From: an uncultured Bacilli bacterium
GTDB taxonomy: Bacteria; Bacillota_I; Bacilli_A; RF39; UBA660
Assembly: GCA_944373065.1 (NCBI GenBank)
Contig: CALWAJ010000070.1
Span: 1-5,474 of the forward strand
Length of the DNA stretch: 5,474 nucleotides
Reading direction: 5' to 3'
In this document: positions 4,669 through 5,474 of the stretch, piece by piece
Layout of the letters: every line of letters begins with the position of its first letter
How positions within the stretch are numbered: position 1 is the stretch's first letter
The notes under the pieces: model-generated
What the model saw: only the letters and a program-made list of their open reading frames with translations
What the model was told of the DNA's origin: nothing
The model's database searches: none
Program-made: the position numbers and the translations under genes

Positions 4669-5462
4669 CTTGGAATGAAATGCTCTATTCCTTTATATTT
4701 ATCACGATGTTTAATATAGAAATAACCTAGAATAGAAAAGAATAAGGCTTCTATAAAGTTAACTATTAAATCTTCCATAGTATCTATTAGACCTATATCT
4801 AGGTAACCATCAGGAATAGTTATAGAATCATTACCATAGTAAATAGTAGTTTTATTTATATCTTTAATTATCTCAGGGTCAAAAGCATTTGTGTTTGTTA
4901 AATTAACAGAAGATATCTTGTTTATAATAGTATCTTTTTGCATATCAGTACTTAATAGGGAGTCAGCAGTGTATTCGAAGAACTCCCATACTACTCCAAC
5001 AGTCATGGAAAAACAAAAGGCAACTAAAGCGACAAAGATAGGACTTAACTCGATATGAACTTTATCAGTTCTATTTAAAACATCGATTAGAGAAAAGCCT
5101 ATTGCAGCGGCCAAGAAACCATTAATTGTGTGAAGAATTGTATCCCAGTTAGGAATAATATTATAGAAGTTTTGGATTTCTCCTAGTATTTCTGCAGAAA
5201 AGATAAATAATAATATTATTATTTCTAAAACATTAGGAATAGTTACTTGAAACTTATCTTCAATAAAGAATGGGATGACAAATAAAACTAAAGTTAAAAG
5301 ACATAAAAAAACATTATGATAATTGCCAATAAATATTTCTCTTATTAGACAAATTATAACTAAAAATCTTAAGACAGTATAAAAAATAGCGACTTTCTTA
5401 TTTTCTTCTTCTTTATAATATTCTACTAGTCTCTTTTTAAATTCTTTTGCTTTCTTAAACAT
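4650..5462 (-). CDS. DUF2238/YjdF-like six-TM membrane protein
   Basis: This is a 270-residue membrane protein. A basic, coiled N-terminus (1-23) precedes hydrophobic segments at about 24-46, 50-68, 77-97, 106-129, 140-162 and 228-252, with a basic C-terminus. Conserved polar residues lie in or near the helices: NWDTILH (105-111), WEFFEYTAD (159-167) and GYLDIGLIDTMEDL (219-232). This WD-H, WE-E-D and D-D pattern resembles DUF2238/YjdF membrane proteins, whose function is unknown. It is longer than the usual roughly 200-residue members because of a 60-residue polar loop (168-227) between helices 5 and 6. The acidic and His residues facing the membrane could form a metal or catalytic site, which is inference. 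The start ATG at 5462-5460 follows AAAGGTGAT. Its promoter is outside the window. Confidence 0.75.
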   Translation of the reverse strand: MFKKAKEFKKRLVEYYKEEENKKVAIFYTVLRFLVIICLIREIFIGNYHNVFLCLLTLVLFVIPFFIEDKFQVTIPNVLEIIILLFIFSAEILGEIQNFYNIIPNWDTILHTINGFLAAAIGFSLIDVLNRTDKVHIELSPIFVALVAFCFSMTVGVVWEFFEYTADSLLSTDMQKDTIINKISSVNLTNTNAFDPEIIKDINKTTIYYGNDSITIPDGYLDIGLIDTMEDLIVNFIEALFFSILGYFYIKHRDKYKGIEHFIPRKKLKS

Positions 5463-5465
5463 AAT

Positions 5466-5474
5466 ATCACCTTT
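5466..5474 (-). promoter_or_regulatory. Ribosome-binding site of the DUF2238-like gene
   Basis: The minus strand reads AAAGGTGAT directly upstream of the ATG at 5462, the same form as the gpsA ribosome-binding site. It fixes the start of the membrane protein and is the last thing visible at the right edge. Confidence 0.7.

Noticed and set aside
318..5462. Mycoplasma-type code with UGA as tryptophan
   Set aside because: TGA ends ntdp and the VanZ-RDD gene at sensible places, and the Trp codons that I checked are TGG.

Overview
The window comes from a very AT-rich, low-GC Gram-positive bacterium. The Shine-Dalgarno sites are Bacillus-like (AGGAGG or AAGGTGAT), the promoters are sigma-A type, and the best-recognised proteins (Ntdp/DUF402, VanZ-RDD, XRE) have Firmicutes-type sequences. 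TAA, TAG and TGA all end genes and Trp is read from TGG where I checked, so the code is standard rather than Mycoplasma-like. My guess is a gut Bacilli/Erysipelotrichia or RF39-like lineage; this is inference from style only.

Left end (1-377, minus strand): this is the control region of a ribosomal RNA operon. Three near-consensus promoters lie in tandem, each carrying the same 25-bp A-tract/-35 module, and are followed by an rRNA-type leader with a boxA antitermination element. They read leftwards out of the window, so a 16S rRNA gene is expected just beyond position 1. The most upstream promoter lies inside the 3' end of the neighbouring gene.

318-3906 (minus strand): a compact gene run driven by a good promoter at 3878-3906. 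The order is gpsA (glycerol-3-phosphate dehydrogenase, phospholipid backbone), a VanZ-RDD fusion membrane protein, a DUF308/HdeD-like membrane protein, an unannotated 52-residue single-pass membrane protein, and an Ntdp-type nucleoside tri/diphosphatase. The first four are coupled by short gaps or overlaps. A hairpin separates the small gene from ntdp. I found no terminator between ntdp and the rRNA promoters.

3902-4382: a decayed VOC/glyoxalase-family gene (internal deletion plus frameshift) with its own terminator, then a 141-bp divergent intergenic region with a possible operator dyad.

4383-5462: a small XRE repressor-like gene (plus strand) converges on a six-TM DUF2238/YjdF-like membrane protein (minus strand). 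The two share a bidirectional terminator.

Overall this is mostly chromosomal housekeeping and membrane genes. I found no defence system, mobile element or CRISPR array. The most notable structure is the triplicated rRNA promoter module and its overlap with the ntdp coding sequence, where the ntdp stop codon doubles as the extended -10 TGn element.
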